This document shows positions 28,637-37,082 of a stretch of DNA of 64,000 nucleotides, piece after piece. The position numbers were made by a program, and so were the translations under genes. The stretch covers positions 62,001 to 126,000 of the forward strand of contig NZ_JBQJIK010000007.1 of NCBI RefSeq assembly GCF_052078665.1, read 5' to 3'. Below the pieces are notes generated by a model. The model saw only the letters and a program-made list of their open reading frames with translations, was not told where the DNA came from and did no database searches. This DNA is from Inquilinus sp052078665. GTDB taxonomy: Bacteria > Pseudomonadota > Alphaproteobacteria > DSM-16000 > Inquilinaceae. Within the stretch, counting starts at the first letter, position 1. Each line of letters starts with the position of its first letter.

Positions 28637-28641
28637 GACTC
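28637..28641. promoter_or_regulatory. GANTC methylation site beside a -10-like element before dnaA
   Basis: GACTC, a CcrM target, lies 6 bp upstream of TTTATAAG (28647-28654). In Caulobacter, methylation of a GANTC in the dnaA promoter changes its transcription. The ccrM gene in this window makes the same circuit possible here; the promoter call itself is weak because no clear -35 is seen. Confidence 0.35.
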
Positions 28642-28692
28642 GCGGCTTTATAAGTAGCTGCGAGGAATTGTTCCTGCGTGTCGGTCGTGATA

Positions 28693-28707
28693 CTGTGATT
28701 ATTACAG
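28693..28707. promoter_or_regulatory. 15-bp dyad in the dnaA leader
   Basis: CTGTGATTATTACAG is an inverted repeat with one G-T mismatch around a central T. It is AT-rich within a GC-rich genome and lies 130 bp before the dnaA start. It looks like a protein-binding site; the protein is unknown. Confidence 0.4.
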
Positions 28708-28837
28708 TTTGAGTTCTGGAGCATGGCAGCCGCGCAGCGGGGATCGGATGCCGCTGATGGTGGGAACGGGTACAGTCCGGGTCGTGGATGGGCAGCGCGT
28801 CGCGGCCGCCGGAGTCGAAGAGGGGACGGAACGCAGC

Positions 28838-30238
28838 ATGTCGTCGATGGGGGGAGTCATCGCATCGATCGAGCAGCAATGGGGCCGCGTCTGCGGCCGG
28901 TTGCGCGAGGAGGTGGGAGAGGGCGCCTTCAAGAGTTGGCTGCGCCCGGTCGTCGTGGTCGATCTCGAGGGCGGTGAGGTCCGCATCGCCGCCCCCACCC
29001 GCTTCATGCGCGACTGGGTCGCCGCCCATTACGCCGACCGCATCCGCAACCTGTGGCATTCCGAGAATCCGGACATCCACAGTGTCGATGTGATCGTGGT
29101 GCCCGACCGTCTGGCCGCCAAGCCGGCTGCGGCGGCGCCCGCCGCGACCGCGCCGGCCTCGCGCGCCGGGTCGCCGGCGGCAAAATCGGAGCGCCCGCCC
29201 GAGTCGGCGACCGAGTTCGGCGCCGTGCTCGACCAGCGCTTCACCTTCGACAATTTCGTCGTCGGCAAGCCGAACGAGCTGGCCCATGCCGCCGCCCGCC
29301 GGGTGGCGGAGGCCAACAGCGTCACCTTCAACCCGCTGTTCCTCTATGGCGGGGTGGGTCTGGGCAAGACCCATCTGATGCACGCCATCGCCTGGCACAT
29401 CCGGCAGAAGCACCCGGAGCGGCGCGTGCTCTACATGTCCGCCGAGAAGTTCATGTACCAGTTCATCCGTGCCCTGCGGTTCAAGGACACGATGACGTTC
29501 AAGGAGATGTTCCGCTCGGTCGACGTGCTGATGATCGACGACGTGCAGTTCATCTCCGGCAAGGACTCCACCCAGGAGGAGTTCTTCCACACCTTCAACG
29601 CGCTGGTGGACCAGAACCGCCAGGTGGTGATCTCGGCCGACAAGTCGCCCTCCGACCTCGAGGGGATGGAGGAGCGGCTGCGCTCCCGCCTCGGCTGGGG
29701 CCTGGTCGCCGACATCCACCCCACCACCTACGAGCTGCGCCTGGGCATCCTGCACGCCAAGGCGGAGACCGCGCGGGTCGACATCCCGGGCAAGGTGATG
29801 GAGTTCCTGGCCCACAAGATCACCTCCAACGTGCGCGAGCTGGAGGGGGCGCTGAACCGCATCACCGCCCATGCCGAGCTGGTGCACCGGCCGATCACCC
29901 TGGAATCGACCCAGGAGCTGCTGCACGACCTGCTGCGCGCCTCCGACCGCCGGGTCACCATCGACGAGATCCAGAAGCGGGTGGCCGAGCACTACAACAT
30001 CAAGGTCGCCGACATGCATTCGGCCCGCCGCGCCCGCACCGTGGCCCGGCCGCGCCAGGTGGCGATGTACCTGTCGAAGCAGCTCACCCCGCGCTCGCTG
30101 CCGGAGATCGGCCGCAAGTTCGGCGGCCGCGACCACACCACGGTGATGCATGCCGTGCGCAGGATCGAAGAGCTGTGCAGCGAGGACCGCTCCTTCGCCG
30201 AGGATGTCGAGCTGCTGCGCCGCATGCTGCAGGTCTGA
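28838..30238 (+). CDS. dnaA: Chromosomal replication initiator protein DnaA
   Basis: AAA+ initiator that binds DnaA boxes and opens oriC. 466 residues from the ATG at 28838, placed by homology to family N-termini (GGVIASIEQQWGRVCGRLRE); in-frame starts further upstream add an unlikely leader. Domain II is the Ala/Pro-rich stretch ~96-125. The domain III Walker A GGVGLGKTHL is near 168 and Walker B MIDDVQFISGK near 230. The domain IV signature GGRDHTTVMHA is near 430. Followed by dnaN, recF and gyrB on the same strand. Confidence 0.96.
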   Translation: MSSMGGVIASIEQQWGRVCGRLREEVGEGAFKSWLRPVVVVDLEGGEVRIAAPTRFMRDWVAAHYADRIRNLWHSENPDIHSVDVIVVPDRLAAKPAAAAPAATAPASRAGSPAAKSERPPESATEFGAVLDQRFTFDNFVVGKPNELAHAAARRVAEANSVTFNPLFLYGGVGLGKTHLMHAIAWHIRQKHPERRVLYMSAEKFMYQFIRALRFKDTMTFKEMFRSVDVLMIDDVQFISGKDSTQEEFFHTFNALVDQNRQVVISADKSPSDLEGMEERLRSRLGWGLVADIHPTTYELRLGILHAKAETARVDIPGKVMEFLAHKITSNVRELEGALNRITAHAELVHRPITLESTQELLHDLLRASDRRVTIDEIQKRVAEHYNIKVADMHSARRARTVARPRQVAMYLSKQLTPRSLPEIGRKFGGRDHTTVMHAVRRIEELCSEDRSFAEDVELLRRMLQV

Positions 30239-30424
30239 ACCCTCCCGACTCCGGAGACTGGTCACGGCGGCCGGAAAATCTGCCCGGCACCGTGTCCGGC
30301 CCTGCGCCTGCCTCTCGCCACCGCCGCCGGCTTTCGGCTATAGTGCGCCCCCGCCGCGTCGGCCGGGCGTCTGCCCGCCCCGATGACCCAGTCCGGCGGC
30401 CGGCATCGTCGAAGTGGAATCGGG

Positions 30425-31558
30425 ATGAAGCTGATCATCGAGCGGGCCGCCCTTCTGAAGGGCCTGAGCCATGTGCAGAGCGTCGTCGAGCGGCGCAACA
30501 CCATCCCGATCCTGTCCAATATCCTGTTGCGCGCCGAGGGCGGCGCGCTGCGCCTGACGGCCACCGACATGGATCTCGAGATCGTCGAATCCGTGCCGGC
30601 GGAGATCCAGGCCCCGGGTGGCACCACCGCCCCGGCCCACACCCTCTACGACATCGTCCGCAAGCTGCCGGACGGCAGCCAGGTCGAGATCGAGACCAAC
30701 CCGGACGGCGGGTCGCTGACGCTGCGCGCCGGCCGGTCGAACTTCCGGCTCGGCTGCCTGCCGGTCGAGGACTTCCCGAGCATGGCGGGCGGCGAGTTGA
30801 GCCACCGCTTCACCATCGCCGCCGGCGACCTGCGGGTGATGATCGACCGGACCAAATTCGCGATCTCGACCGAGGAGACGCGCTACTACCTGAACGGCAT
30901 CTACCTGCACGCCGCCAAGGCCGACACCGTGCCGGTGCTGCGCGCCGTCGCCACCGACGGCCATCGCCTGGCCCGGGTCGAGATGCCGCTGCCGGACGGC
31001 GCCGACGGCATCCCCGGCGTGATCGTGCCGCGCAAGACGGTGATGGAGCTGCGCAAGCTGCTGGACGAGAGCGGCGAGACCGTCGAGGTCGAGCTGTCCG
31101 AGACCAAGACCCGCTTCACCCTGCCGGGATCTGCGGGCGACGGCGTGGTCCTGACCTCGAAGCTGATCGACGGCACCTTCCCGGAATATGAGCGGGTGAT
31201 CCCGAGCGGCAACGACAAGATCCTCGAGGTCGACGCCAAGGAGTTCGCCAAGGCGGTCGACCGCGTCTCCACCATCTCGACCGAGAAGAGCCGGGCGGTG
31301 AAGCTGACGATCGAGAACGGCTCGCTGACGCTGTCGGCCAATTCGGCCGAGCAGGGCAGCGCCACCGAGGAGATCGAGGTCAGCTACGAGGCGGCGAAGA
31401 TCGAGATCGGCTTCAACAGCCGCTACCTGTTGGACATCACCCAGCAGATCGAGGGCGACGGCGCCCGCTTCGCCATGGCCGATGCCGGGTCGCCGACCAT
31501 CGTCCGCGACACCGCCGATTCCAGCGCGCTGTACGTGCTGATGCCGATGCGGGTGTGA
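30425..31558 (+). CDS. dnaN: DNA polymerase III beta subunit (sliding clamp)
   Basis: Ring-shaped processivity clamp of the replicative polymerase. 377 residues with three repeated clamp domains. MKLIIERAALLKGLSHVQSVVERRNTIPI is the standard start, VATDGHRLAR marks the second domain, and the C-terminus ends SSALYVLMPMRV. ATG 30425 chosen over 30383 because the family begins MK. It lies 186 bp after dnaA; that gap contains a GACTC site at 30247. Confidence 0.97.
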   Translation: MKLIIERAALLKGLSHVQSVVERRNTIPILSNILLRAEGGALRLTATDMDLEIVESVPAEIQAPGGTTAPAHTLYDIVRKLPDGSQVEIETNPDGGSLTLRAGRSNFRLGCLPVEDFPSMAGGELSHRFTIAAGDLRVMIDRTKFAISTEETRYYLNGIYLHAAKADTVPVLRAVATDGHRLARVEMPLPDGADGIPGVIVPRKTVMELRKLLDESGETVEVELSETKTRFTLPGSAGDGVVLTSKLIDGTFPEYERVIPSGNDKILEVDAKEFAKAVDRVSTISTEKSRAVKLTIENGSLTLSANSAEQGSATEEIEVSYEAAKIEIGFNSRYLLDITQQIEGDGARFAMADAGSPTIVRDTADSSALYVLMPMRV

Positions 31559-31621
31559 CGGCTTGAACCGAGCAATGCGGACGGGTGGGGCGAAGCATCC
31601 GCTTCGGATGCCTTGAGCCAC

Positions 31622-32806
31622 ATGTCCCAGGACCCCATGCCGGAGCAGGCGGAAGCCGCCTCATCCGGGCGTCCCGCCCGGATCGCGGTGACGCGCCTGA
31701 CGCTGACCGAGTTCCGCTGCTACGGCCAGCTGCGGATCGAGCTGGACCCGCGCCCGGTGGTGCTGACCGGGCCGAACGGCGCCGGCAAGACCAACCTGCT
31801 GGAGGCGGTGTCCTTCCTGTCGCCGGGCCGCGGCCTGCGCCGGGCGCCGTTGACGGAGGTGACGCGCCGCCAGGCCACCGGGACCGCCGGCTGGGCGGTG
31901 GCGGCCAGGCTGCTGACCCCGACCGGCGAGATCGCCCTGGGCACCCAGCTGGAGCCCGGCGAGGGCCGCCGCGCCGTGCAGATCGACGGCCGGCCGGCGC
32001 CGAGCCAGGCGGCGTTCGGCGCCCGGGCGCCGATGGTCTGGCTGACGCCGCAGATGGACCGGCTGTTCGGCGACGCCGCGAGCCAGCGCCGCCGCTTCCT
32101 GGACCGGCTGGTGTTCGGCTTCCACCCCGACCATGCCGGGCAGCTCGGCGCCTATGAGCGGGCGATGCGCGAGCGCAACCGGCTGCTGAAGGAACCCCGC
32201 GCCGACCCGGCCTGGCTGGCGGCGCTGGAGGACACGATGGCGACCGCCGGCACCGCCGCCGCCGCCGCCCGGCGCGAGCTGGTGGCGCGGCTGCGCGGCG
32301 CCGAGTCGCTGATGGTGGAAGGCCCCTTTCCCCGCGCCGAACTGGCCGTGGACGGCCGGATCGAGGCGTGGCTTGAGGATCGGCCGGCGGTCGACGCAGA
32401 AGAGGCTTTTCGTAACCTTTTGTGCGATAATCGCCGCATCGACGCCGCGGCCGGGGCCGCGACGGAAGGTCCGCACCGCAGCGACCTGTCCGTCCACCAC
32501 CGGGCCAAGGCGATGCCGGCGGCGCAGTGCTCGACCGGCGAGCAGAAGGCGCTCCTGATCGGCATCGTTCTTGCCAATGCCCGCCTGCTCGCCGGGGAAC
32601 GCGGCGCCCCGCCCCTGCTCCTCCTCGACGAGGTGGCGGCGCATCTCGACGAAGCCCGTCGGGCAGCGTTGTACGAGGAGATCCTGGCGCTCGGCGCCCA
32701 GGCTTGGATGACCGGCACCGACCCGGCGCTGTTCGCGCCGCTCGGGGACCGGGCCCGTCACTTCGGCGTCGACGACGCGCGGGTGACGGTCCGGGAAGCC
32801 GTTTGA
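31622..32806 (+). CDS. recF: DNA repair and recombination protein RecF
   Basis: SMC-like ATPase that loads RecA at gaps in damaged DNA. 394 residues. Walker A GPNGAGKTNLLEAVSFLSPGRGLR lies near residues 45-68. The ABC-type signature is in CSTGEQKALLIGIVLANARLL (~300) and Walker B in LLLLDEVAAHLD (~333). The ATG at 31622 is used; a TTG three codons upstream is an alternative. It ends 14 bp before gyrB, in the classic dnaA-dnaN-recF-gyrB order. Confidence 0.95.
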   Translation: MSQDPMPEQAEAASSGRPARIAVTRLTLTEFRCYGQLRIELDPRPVVLTGPNGAGKTNLLEAVSFLSPGRGLRRAPLTEVTRRQATGTAGWAVAARLLTPTGEIALGTQLEPGEGRRAVQIDGRPAPSQAAFGARAPMVWLTPQMDRLFGDAASQRRRFLDRLVFGFHPDHAGQLGAYERAMRERNRLLKEPRADPAWLAALEDTMATAGTAAAAARRELVARLRGAESLMVEGPFPRAELAVDGRIEAWLEDRPAVDAEEAFRNLLCDNRRIDAAAGAATEGPHRSDLSVHHRAKAMPAAQCSTGEQKALLIGIVLANARLLAGERGAPPLLLLDEVAAHLDEARRAALYEEILALGAQAWMTGTDPALFAPLGDRARHFGVDDARVTVREAV

Positions 32807-32820
32807 AATGGATGAGAAGT

Positions 32821-35280
32821 ATGTCGGATTCTGAGATCGCGAACGACGGCGGCGGCTACGATGCCAGCTCCATCACCGTGCTGCGTGGCCTGGAAGCGGT
32901 GCGCAAGCGGCCGGGCATGTATATCGGCGACACCGATGACGGGTCGGGCCTGCACCACATGGTGTACGAGGCCGTCGACAACGCCATCGACGAGTCGCTG
33001 GCCGGGTATTGCGACACCATCACGGTGACGCTGAACGCCGAGGGTTCGGTCACCGTGACCGACAACGGCCGCGGCATCCCGGTGGCGATCCATGAGGAAG
33101 AGGGCATCAGCGCCGCCGAGGTGGTGATGACCCAGCTGCATGCCGGCGGCAAGTTCAACCAGAACTCCTACAAGGTCTCGGGCGGCCTGCACGGCGTCGG
33201 CATCTCGGTCGTCAACGCCCTGTCGGACACGCTGGACCTGACGATCTACCGTGACGGCCACGAATGGTTCGTCCGGTTCCATGACGGCGACGCCGAGGCG
33301 CCGCTGGCCGCGGTCGGGCCGCAGGGCGAGAACCGCGGCACCCACATCACCTTCCTGCCCTCGACCAAGACCTTCACCAAGACCGAGTTCGACTTCGGCA
33401 CGCTGGAGCACCGGCTGCGCGAGCTGGCCTTCCTGAACTCCGGCGTCAAGCTGACCCTGACCGACGCCCGGGGGCCGGAGCCGCGGGTGGTCGAGCTGCA
33501 TTACGAGGGCGGGCTGAAGGCCTTCGTCGCCTATCTCGACAAGGCCAAGCAGCCGCTGCATGGCGAGCCGATCACGGTGACCGCCGAGCGCGACGGCATG
33601 ACCGTCGAGGTGGCGATGCAGTGGAACGACAGCTACCACGAGACCATGCTGTGCTTCACCAACAACATCCCGCAGCGTGACGGCGGCGCCCATCTGGCCG
33701 GGTTCCGCGGCGCGCTGACGCGCCAGGTGAACGCCTACGCCACCGAAAGCGGCATCCTGAAGAAGGAGAAGGTGGCGCTGACCGGCGAGGACGCCCGCGA
33801 AGGGCTGAGCTGCGTCCTGTCGGTGAAGGTGCCCGATCCCAAATTCTCCAGCCAGACCAAGGACAAGCTGGTCTCGTCCGAGGTCCGGCCGGCGGTCGAG
33901 GCGGTGGTCAACGAGATGCTGGCGACCTGGTTCGAGGAGCATCCGAACGACGCCAAGCGGGTGATCCAGAAGGCGGTCGAGGCCGCCACGGCGCGCGAGG
34001 CGGCGCGCAAGGCCCGCGACCTGACCCGGCGCAAGGGCGCGCTCGACTTCGCCTCCCTGCCCGGCAAGCTGGCCGACTGCCAGAACCGCGACCCGGCGGA
34101 ATCGGAGCTGTTCCTGGTCGAGGGCGACAGCGCCGGCGGCTCGGCCAAGCAGGGCCGCGATCGCAAGTTCCAGGCCATCCTGCCGCTGCGCGGCAAGATC
34201 CTGAATGTGGAGCGGGCGCGGGTCGACAAGATGCTGGGCTCGGCCGAGATCGGCACGCTGATCACGGCGTTGGGCACCAGCATCCGCGAGGAGTTCGACG
34301 TCAACAAGGCGCGCTACCACCGCATCATCATCATGACCGACGCCGATGTCGACGGCAGCCATATCCGCACCCTGCTGCTGACCTTCTTCTACCGGCAGAT
34401 GCCGCAGCTGATCGAGCGCGGCTACCTCTACATCGCCCAGCCGCCGCTGTACCGCGCCGCCCGCGGCAAGGAGGCGGTGTATCTGAAGGACGATCCCGCG
34501 CTCGAGGGGTATCTGATCGACAGCGGCATGCGCGACCTGGTGTTCACCCCGTTCGACGGTGCCCAGGTCGCCGGCCTCGACCTGCGCGCCCGGATCGTGC
34601 AGGCGCTGGAGGTGAAGCACCAGCTGACCCCGCTGATCCGCAAGGTCGGCAGCCGCATGGTGGTCGAGCAGGTGGCGATCGCCGGCGCACTGACGTCGCG
34701 CATCGTCAACGACCCGACGCTGGCCGCGGAGACGGCGACCTATGTCTCGCATCGCCTGGATGCGCTGGAGCCGGAGTTCGAGCGCGGCTGGCAGGGGTCG
34801 CAGCTGCCGCCGCAGGGCAACCAGCCCGGCGGGCTGGTGTTCCGGCGGACCCTGCGCGGGGTGACCGAGGGCCGGGTGATCGATTCCGACATCATCCGCT
34901 CGATCGAGGCGCACAAGCTCGACCGCCTGGCCGGGGAGTTGCAGGCGCTGTACCGCCGGCCGGGCGTGCTGACCTGGATGAACCCGAAGGGCGCCGCCCA
35001 GGAATGGCCGATCACCGGCCCGATCGACCTGATCGACCGGGTGCTGGAGCAGGGCCGCAAGGGCCTGGCGGTGCAGCGCTACAAGGGCCTGGGCGAGATG
35101 AACCCGGACCAGCTGTGGGAGACCACGCTGGACCCGAACGCCCGGGTGCTGCTGCGGGTCGAGGTCAAGCACGCCGACGACGCCGAGGAGGTGTTCTCGA
35201 CCCTGATGGGCGACGTGGTCGAGCCGCGCCGCGACTTCATCCAGGAGAACGCGCTGAAGGTGACGAACCTGGACGTGTGA
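32821..35280 (+). CDS. gyrB: DNA gyrase subunit B
   Basis: ATPase subunit of the supercoiling type II topoisomerase. 819 residues. The GHKL ATPase domain has EAVDNAIDESLAGY (~39-52) and GGLHGVGISVVNALS. The TOPRIM domain has VEGDSAGGSAKQGRDRKFQAILPLRGK (~435) and DADVDGSHIRTL (~503). The C-terminus ends EENALKVTNLDV-like, as usual (QENALKVTNLDV). It is the partner subunit of GyrA, the classical CcdB target; gyrA is not in the window. Confidence 0.97.
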   Translation: MSDSEIANDGGGYDASSITVLRGLEAVRKRPGMYIGDTDDGSGLHHMVYEAVDNAIDESLAGYCDTITVTLNAEGSVTVTDNGRGIPVAIHEEEGISAAEVVMTQLHAGGKFNQNSYKVSGGLHGVGISVVNALSDTLDLTIYRDGHEWFVRFHDGDAEAPLAAVGPQGENRGTHITFLPSTKTFTKTEFDFGTLEHRLRELAFLNSGVKLTLTDARGPEPRVVELHYEGGLKAFVAYLDKAKQPLHGEPITVTAERDGMTVEVAMQWNDSYHETMLCFTNNIPQRDGGAHLAGFRGALTRQVNAYATESGILKKEKVALTGEDAREGLSCVLSVKVPDPKFSSQTKDKLVSSEVRPAVEAVVNEMLATWFEEHPNDAKRVIQKAVEAATAREAARKARDLTRRKGALDFASLPGKLADCQNRDPAESELFLVEGDSAGGSAKQGRDRKFQAILPLRGKILNVERARVDKMLGSAEIGTLITALGTSIREEFDVNKARYHRIIIMTDADVDGSHIRTLLLTFFYRQMPQLIERGYLYIAQPPLYRAARGKEAVYLKDDPALEGYLIDSGMRDLVFTPFDGAQVAGLDLRARIVQALEVKHQLTPLIRKVGSRMVVEQVAIAGALTSRIVNDPTLAAETATYVSHRLDALEPEFERGWQGSQLPPQGNQPGGLVFRRTLRGVTEGRVIDSDIIRSIEAHKLDRLAGELQALYRRPGVLTWMNPKGAAQEWPITGPIDLIDRVLEQGRKGLAVQRYKGLGEMNPDQLWETTLDPNARVLLRVEVKHADDAEEVFSTLMGDVVEPRRDFIQENALKVTNLDV

Positions 35281-35345
35281 GCCGGCGGTTTTTTTGGAGA
35301 GAGACGTGGTCGGGAGAGGTTCCCCGGTCCGAGAAGGCTTCTGCG

Positions 35346-35478
35346 TTGCCTCTCCCGCCTGGCGGGAGAGGTCGGGCTCGCGCAGCGAGACCGGGTGAGG
35401 GCGGGCCCTGGCCTCGACAAAACCCCCTCACCCGGAGGCGCAAGCGCCTCCGACCTCTCCCGTAAACGGGAGAGGCAA
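35346..35478. repeat. Palindromic intergenic repeat, copy A
   Basis: 133-bp element after gyrB. The ends are inverted: TTGCCTCTCCCGCC... at left and ...CGGGAGAGGCAA at right. Inside are CCGGGTGAGGG and its complement CCCTCACCCGG. Each end is itself a hairpin. The same element recurs at 54526, 57878, 63439 and partly at 63694. It lies in the gap between convergent gyrB and the gene at 35529. Confidence 0.88.
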
Positions 35479-35528
35479 AACACTCGGTTCTCTTAGAATC
35501 CAGGGCACCTCACCGACGAACCGCGCCC

Positions 35529-36155
35529 TTACCCCGTGTCCGGCGGCTTGCGGCGGGCGGGAGCCGCCGAGCGGGGCTTCGGCGCATCCTCGGGCGGGTC
35601 GTCCTCCTCCGACGGCAGGAAGCCCAGCTCCTGCATGGCCTCGTCGGCCATCTCGAGCCAGCGCTCCACATTCGGCGGATAGCCCCAGCGCCGGCACAAG
35701 GCCGCCACCGCGACCTCGGCCCGGCTGGCCTCGACCAGCTCCGCCACCTCCGGCCGCTCCACCCGCTCGCACACTTCGGTGGCGCGGCGGTCGACCTCCT
35801 CCTGGTCCCCGGACACGTCGTAGGCCGCCGCCAGCATCGCCAGCTTCACCCGCAGCGCGTGCCAGTCCTCCTGCGCCGCCTCGCGCTTCGCCGCGACCTT
35901 GCGCCGCTCGTCGCGCTGCCCGGCGAACTTCTCCTTCAGCAGCAGGGTCAGCCGCAACGACCGGGCGACGACGGCGATCCGGGTGCAATAGTCGACGCCG
36001 GGCTGCGGCGCCTCGACCGCCTCGGTGCGGGTCGCCTCCATGATCTCCATCTGGATCTCGGCCGCGCGGGCGAGCATGCGCAGATCCTGCGCCGCCCGCT
36101 CCTCACGGGAAGCGGCCGGGGCCTCCGAAATCGAATCGGTCTGCGCCTTGTCCAT
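35529..36155 (-). CDS. Hypothetical helical protein
   Basis: 208 residues, not recognised. It is rich in Glu, Arg and Ala and predicted mostly helical, with no membrane segment. A central block (YCTRIAVVARSLRLTLLLKEKF, ~55-76) looks like a conserved helix. The C-terminus is Pro/Lys-rich. The start at 36155 is preferred because the predicted -10 box covers the upstream ATGs at 36167 and 36173. It faces gyrB across copy A and is divergent from an AT-rich gene. Codon use is GC-rich like the host genes. Confidence 0.65.
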   Translation of the reverse strand: MDKAQTDSISEAPAASREERAAQDLRMLARAAEIQMEIMEATRTEAVEAPQPGVDYCTRIAVVARSLRLTLLLKEKFAGQRDERRKVAAKREAAQEDWHALRVKLAMLAAAYDVSGDQEEVDRRATEVCERVERPEVAELVEASRAEVAVAALCRRWGYPPNVERWLEMADEAMQELGFLPSEEDDPPEDAPKPRSAAPARRKPPDTG

Positions 36156-36171
36156 AGAACGTAGCATGAAC

Positions 36172-36199
36172 ATTATCGCAGATTAATACAAGCAAACAA
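36172..36199 (-). promoter_or_regulatory. Promoter of the hypothetical gene at 35529
   Basis: On the minus strand TTGTTT (36199-36194) and GATAAT (36177-36172) are 16 bp apart. Transcription would start about 10 bases before the ATG at 36155, giving a very short leader and deciding that start. Confidence 0.5.
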
Positions 36200-36200
36200 T

Positions 36201-36656
36201 GTGTTAACTGACCCCGCCCGATTCCGACCCGGGCGGCGGCAGGCTGGACCGCCACGCCGCTACGGGCTGCGGATAGGCTTTGTGGGGGCGAAAGCTTCCG
36301 AGGCATATTCCGGTCGTCCATCGGTTCAAATTTTGGATGATCCTCATGTGGCAAAATATTGCGGTCAACGGATTGTTATTCGGATCCGCCTATATCGTCT
36401 TCCGATCAAAAAGAGTGATAATTGGTCGTATCGTCACAGCTATAGATTTGTAATACTCAAGGTGATATATTATTGTGCATACGTCATGATCATTTTTGGA
36501 CTGATTTTTTGTTTGTACGGGATTCTGCTATTATTGAGCGGCCGTGGTGACGGCGGTATATTTCTCGCGGCTGGTCTGGGCGGGGTCCTGGTAGGGCTGG
36601 TTGTGCGTTACTTCGCGCGTCGGCGAATCGAGTGGTATGGGCAGCGGCGCAAATAA
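36201..36656 (+). CDS. AT-rich gene for a small membrane protein
   Basis: Up to 151 residues from a GTG at 36201; a later GTG at 36282 is also possible and no ribosome site decides. The C-terminal half has two strong membrane helices, VIYYCAYVMIIFGLIFCLYGILLLL (two pieces in ~90-113) and GGIFLAAGLGGVLVGLVVRYF, then a basic tail. The stretch from about 36290 to 36540 is far more AT-rich than everything around it, which suggests recent transfer. I recognise no family. Next to an orphan terminase, it may be a phage or island accessory gene. Confidence 0.5.
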   Translation: MLTDPARFRPGRRQAGPPRRYGLRIGFVGAKASEAYSGRPSVQILDDPHVAKYCGQRIVIRIRLYRLPIKKSDNWSYRHSYRFVILKVIYYCAYVMIIFGLIFCLYGILLLLSGRGDGGIFLAAGLGGVLVGLVVRYFARRRIEWYGQRRK

Positions 36657-37082
36657 GGATCCTAGCAAGCATGCGGCCACGCCCGTACGGATCGGGCCAA
36701 GAGTCGGCTTGAGGCAGCCTTCCCCTGTTCCTCGCACGCGCATCATCTAAAAGGGATCGATGATCGCCTGCCCCCGGTGCGCCAAGTCCCGTCTCGGGGA
36801 GAGATGGAATCCTGGCAACATCCGCTTCGTGGAGCTAGCGAGGCCAGCGATCGTCCGCAACGAGCCGAAAGCAGACCGGAGGACGGGCGCGGCCGCGCTT
36901 CCCGACCGGCTGCTCACGCGGGGGCATCTCCTCAAAAAGACGCAGACGGGATTGGGCCGCCACGCCTCATGTTCGCTATTCGTTCTTGACGCGATGGCAC
37001 GTCACTCGGCATAATTCAGGCAGAGTCGAAGAGTTGCGCCCGCCCGGTCCCGCCGCGGCGGGCTTTTTCGTGCGAGGGCGGA
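36657..37082. other. Gap of 426 bp before the terminase gene
   Basis: No convincing gene. A reading frame at 36760-37014 has no family resemblance and an odd composition. The region ends with a short terminator-like hairpin at 37049-37068 and a GAGGG ribosome site. I looked for a tRNA that could mark a phage attachment site and saw none. Confidence 0.5.
37049..37068 (+). terminator. Terminator-like hairpin before the terminase gene
   Basis: CCCGCC (37049-37054) and GGCGGG (37057-37062) form a short GC stem followed by CTTTTT. The two-base loop means the real stem is shorter. It lies 15 bp before the terminase start, so the terminase may depend on its own weak transcription or be attenuated. 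Confidence 0.45.

Larger units (their letters stand above)
28387..28837 (+). other. dnaA leader region, 451 bp without a gene
   Basis: Gap between the rpsT terminator and the dnaA start. It holds one good promoter (28474-28503), a second TTTATAAG -10-like element at 28647-28654, a GACTC (CcrM) site at 28637-28641, a 15-bp dyad at 28693-28707 and another GANTC (GAGTC) at 28812-28816. I see no cluster of TTATCCACA-type DnaA boxes, so it is not presented as an origin. No convincing small gene is present. Confidence 0.6.

Noticed and set aside
28387..28837. Chromosomal origin (oriC) upstream of dnaA
   Set aside because: I searched for clustered TTATCCACA-like boxes and an AT-rich unwinding stretch and found neither. 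A computed DnaA-box scan and GC-skew plot would settle it.
36760..37014. Possible 84-residue gene starting MIACPRCAK
   Set aside because: Although it has a CPxC-like start, the rest is not recognisable, there is no convincing ribosome site, and it overlaps other open frames equally likely.
36657..37082. tRNA gene or attachment site next to the terminase
   Set aside because: No cloverleaf, CCA end or T-loop GGTTCGAATC could be found, and no direct repeat flanks the island by eye.
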